From: DASQEH01 sp038239485
GTDB lineage: Bacteria > Actinomycetota > Actinomycetes > Propionibacteriales > Nocardioidaceae
Direction of reading: 5' to 3'
DNA length: 15,610 nucleotides
Assembly (NCBI GenBank): GCA_038239485.1
Contig: JBBSET010000068.1
Span: 1-15,610, forward strand
Shown here: positions 13,762 through 15,610 of the stretch, in pieces
Position numbering within the stretch: the first letter of the stretch is position 1
Layout: each line of letters starts with the position of its first letter
Made by a program: the position numbers and the translations under genes
The notes under the pieces: model-generated
What the model saw: only the letters and a program-made list of their open reading frames with translations
Databases searched by the model: none
Told to the model about the DNA's origin: nothing

Positions 13762-14003
13762 CAGCACCACCGGCTTGCGGCCCCAGATCCGGCAGCGACC
13801 GGCTGGGGGTACAGCTCGACGCTGCTGGTGATCCTAGGCGGGAACCTCTTGCAGAACTGGCCCTGGGAGCTCGTGAAGAACCGCCACGGCCGCGCCGCCG
13901 CACTCGTCACCAGCCTGGCCGGGGCGTCGGTGACTCCTACCTTCTGCTGCCGGTCGCACGGGCCCTGACCCCCGCGAACATCAAAGGATCGCCCGCCGCC
14001 TGA
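13762..14003 (+). pseudogene. Frameshifted remnant of a membrane protein C-terminus
   Basis: Between fixX and the transporter no intact gene is found, but the frame continuing past the fixX stop encodes GWGYSSTLLVILGGNLLQNW and then WELVKNRHGR and AAALVTSLAGA. This has the character of a membrane helix, a basic loop and a second helix. Around 13926 the sense shifts to another frame, giving VGDSYLLLPVARAL, TPANIKG and a stop at 14001-14003. Together they read like the end of a polytopic membrane protein with one base lost. There is no credible start codon or ribosome binding site. The parent family was not recognised. Chance open frames in GC-rich DNA are the alternative. Bases 14004-14057 hold a short imperfect stem (CTGTC/GACAG, 14028-14046). 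Confidence 0.4.
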
Positions 14004-14057
14004 CTCCGGGCGTGGGCGTAGGTTTCACTGTCGGGATCGCTGACAGGGGGCCCACAG

Positions 14058-15314
14058 TTGAGTACAGCTGCTGCTGAGTCGGTCGCGATCGTCCTGCTCC
14101 TCGCGGTGCTGGCCTTCGCGGTCGCTCGCCCGCGCGGACTGCCGGAGGCGGTTGCCGCGGTACCTGCCGCACTTCTGCTGATCGCGACCGGAGCGATCTC
14201 CTGGCAGCACACGTTGGACGAGGCCTCTCAACTGGGGTCTGTGATCGGGTTCCTGGCCGCGATCCTCGTCCTGGCCAAGCTTTGCGCCGACGAAGGGCTC
14301 TTCAGCGCCGCCGGGGCCTGGATGGCGGCAGGCTGCCGCGGCAGCCCGCGCGCTCTGCTCGGCTGGGTCTTCGCGGTCGGGGCCCTCGTCACCGCGGTGC
14401 TCAGTCTCGACGCGACCGTCGTGCTGCTCACGCCGGTCGTCTTCGCCACCGCCGCCTTGGTCGGAGTGCGCCCGCGACCGCACGTCTACGCGTGCACGCA
14501 CCTGGCTAACTCCGGCTCGCTGCTGCTCCCGATCTCCAACCTCACCAACCTGCTCGCCTTCTCGGCCAGCGGCCTCAGCTTCACACGGTTCGGGGCCCTG
14601 ATGGCCACACCGTGGCTGCTGTCAGTCGGCGCCGAGTACGCCGTCTTCCGGCTTTTCTTCGCAGCAGACCTCGCGTCCGACGGGGACCCGGCCCCGGATA
14701 CCGGCGACAGGACGGTTCCCAGCTACGTGATCGTGACGCTCCTGTTGACCTTGCTCGGCTTCGCGTTCTCCTCCTTCATCGGCCTCAACCCCGCCTGGGT
14801 GGCGTTCGCGGGAGCGGTGCTGCTCGGAGTTCGTGCCCTCTCGCAGCGGCGCACCCCGGTATCGGCGATCGGGCGGGCGATCGGCGTCCCATTCCTGTTG
14901 TTCGTGCTCGCGCTGGGCGTCGTCGTCCGGGCGGTCGTCGACAACGGCCTCGACACCGCCCTCGGACACGTGATCGCAAGGGGTGGATCGCTGCCTGCCC
15001 TGCTGGCAGTCGCAGCCGTGTCGGCTGGGCTTGCCAACCTGATCAACAACCTGCCGGCTGCGCTGGTGCTGATCCCCCTTGCCGCGGCGTCGGGACCCGC
15101 GGGAGTGCTGGCCGTACTGCTCGGCGTGAACATCGGCCCGAACCTGACCTACGCCGGTTCGTTGGCCACCCTGCTCTGGCGCCGGGTGCTGCGCGAGCAC
15201 GACGTGGACCCGTCGCTTGGCGAGTTCACCCGGCTCGGCGTGGTCACGGTGCCTGTTGTGCTGGTCGTTTCGGTCGTGGGACTGTGGGGTGGCTTGAACG
15301 TCATCGGAGGCTGA
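14058..15314 (+). CDS. ArsB/NhaD-type ion transporter
   Basis: An integral membrane protein of the ArsB/NhaD (ion transporter superfamily) group, with about ten to twelve hydrophobic helices over 418 residues, the usual ArsB length. Family motifs seen are LSLDATVVLLTPVVF (first half), HLANSGSLLLPISNLTNLL, LINNLPAALVLIPLA and GVNIGPNLTYAGSLATLLWR (second half), which form the inverted repeat of ion-binding loops. It could export arsenite or antimonite or exchange Na+/H+; no arsenic genes (arsR, arsC, arsA) are visible here, so the substrate stays open. The start is probably TTG with GGGGG about 8 nt upstream. The next gene follows after only 4 nt, so the two form an operon with a universal stress protein. 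Confidence 0.88.
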   Translation: MSTAAAESVAIVLLLAVLAFAVARPRGLPEAVAAVPAALLLIATGAISWQHTLDEASQLGSVIGFLAAILVLAKLCADEGLFSAAGAWMAAGCRGSPRALLGWVFAVGALVTAVLSLDATVVLLTPVVFATAALVGVRPRPHVYACTHLANSGSLLLPISNLTNLLAFSASGLSFTRFGALMATPWLLSVGAEYAVFRLFFAADLASDGDPAPDTGDRTVPSYVIVTLLLTLLGFAFSSFIGLNPAWVAFAGAVLLGVRALSQRRTPVSAIGRAIGVPFLLFVLALGVVVRAVVDNGLDTALGHVIARGGSLPALLAVAAVSAGLANLINNLPAALVLIPLAAASGPAGVLAVLLGVNIGPNLTYAGSLATLLWRRVLREHDVDPSLGEFTRLGVVTVPVVLVVSVVGLWGGLNVIGG

Positions 15315-15318
15315 GAGC

Positions 15319-15610
15319 ATGAAGGTCGTCGTCTGGATCGTCGAGGGGACCTGGCGGTCATGCGTCGACGCCGCCGGCTTGCTGGCGCCTTCCGGCTCGG
15401 ACGTCACTTTGCTGTACGTCGTCGACGACGAGATCTCGAAGGTCGCGCACGGAGCGTTCGCCGGCCTCATCGGTCGCGGTCGCCCGGAGCGGGACCCTGG
15501 CGTCCTGGGCGATGACATCGCCGCGAAGGCGGCGGGGGCGCTGCTCGATAGGGCCTCCGAACGGCTGGGCGCGGCCAGCACGATCGACGTGGGGGGGGGG
15601 CGGCGCGGCC
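15319..15610 (+). CDS. Universal stress protein (UspA family), 3' end cut by window
   Basis: The first 97 residues of a small cytoplasmic Usp-like protein: an N-terminal beta strand (KVVVWIVEGT), a helix, then DVTLLYVVDDEI, and an amphipathic helix LLDRASERLGAAS, the usual Usp alternation. The ATP-binding GxxGxxxxxxxxG(S/T) motif would lie beyond the window. The ATG has GGAGG 7 nt upstream, overlapping the end of the transporter gene. Usp proteins are common members of DosR/DevR hypoxia regulons, which fits the boxes at 8428-8463. The last codons read Gly-Gly-Gly-Arg-Arg-Gly through a run of ten G, so the final residues may be wrong. Confidence 0.7.
   Translation, partial: MKVVVWIVEGTWRSCVDAAGLLAPSGSDVTLLYVVDDEISKVAHGAFAGLIGRGRPERDPGVLGDDIAAKAAGALLDRASERLGAASTIDVGGGRRG
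15591..15600 (+). repeat. Run of ten G
   Basis: Ten consecutive G within the last 20 bases of the window, inside the Usp-like reading frame. It may be a true homopolymer, but its position just before the sequence end suggests a sequencing or assembly artefact. Confidence 0.95.

Overview
The window is very GC-rich, with strong G/C preference at third codon positions, GTG and TTG starts, and gene families typical of Actinomycetota: a NagC-type ROK regulator, a GH9 hydrolase with a Sec signal, FixABCX and a universal stress protein. I cannot name the genus. Fourteen confident protein genes fill most of the DNA. No rRNA, tRNA, CRISPR array or insertion sequence was seen.

Left part (1-6714): amino-sugar or chitosan-oligosaccharide use. 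On the minus strand, a secreted GH9 glycosidase (2387-4375) is followed by a ROK repressor (1051-2250) and a lipoprotein sugar-binding protein of an ABC importer (cut by the window start). Two nearly identical perfect palindromes (2336-2354 and 4376-4396) lie just before the ROK gene and the GH9 gene. They are very likely the operators of the local ROK protein. On the plus strand is nagB (glucosamine-6-phosphate deaminase). It converges on nagA (N-acetylglucosamine-6-phosphate deacetylase), with a terminator-like hairpin between them. The inferred flow is: extracellular glycan is cut by GH9, oligosaccharides are imported, and the sugar phosphates are converted by NagA and NagB to fructose-6-phosphate.

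Middle and right part (6739-13761): acyl-CoA redox chemistry. An acyl-CoA synthetase gene on the minus strand, just upstream of nagA, is divergent from a six-gene plus-strand operon. That operon encodes an acyl-CoA dehydrogenase, a MaoC-type enoyl-CoA hydratase, FixA/EtfB, FixB/EtfA, FixC and FixX. FixABCX is a membrane-associated electron-bifurcating complex, so this set resembles an acyl-CoA dehydrogenase wired to quinone and ferredoxin. Its content parallels the enterobacterial carnitine (cai-fix) system. The divergent promoter region carries two tandem sites resembling DevR/DosR hypoxia boxes, 22 bp apart and well placed for a putative -10. An 18-bp tandem repeat fills the fixB-fixC gap and supplies the ribosome binding site of fixC.

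End (13762-15610): a frameshifted remnant of a membrane protein, then an ArsB/NhaD-type transporter, and a universal stress protein cut by the window end next to a run of ten G.
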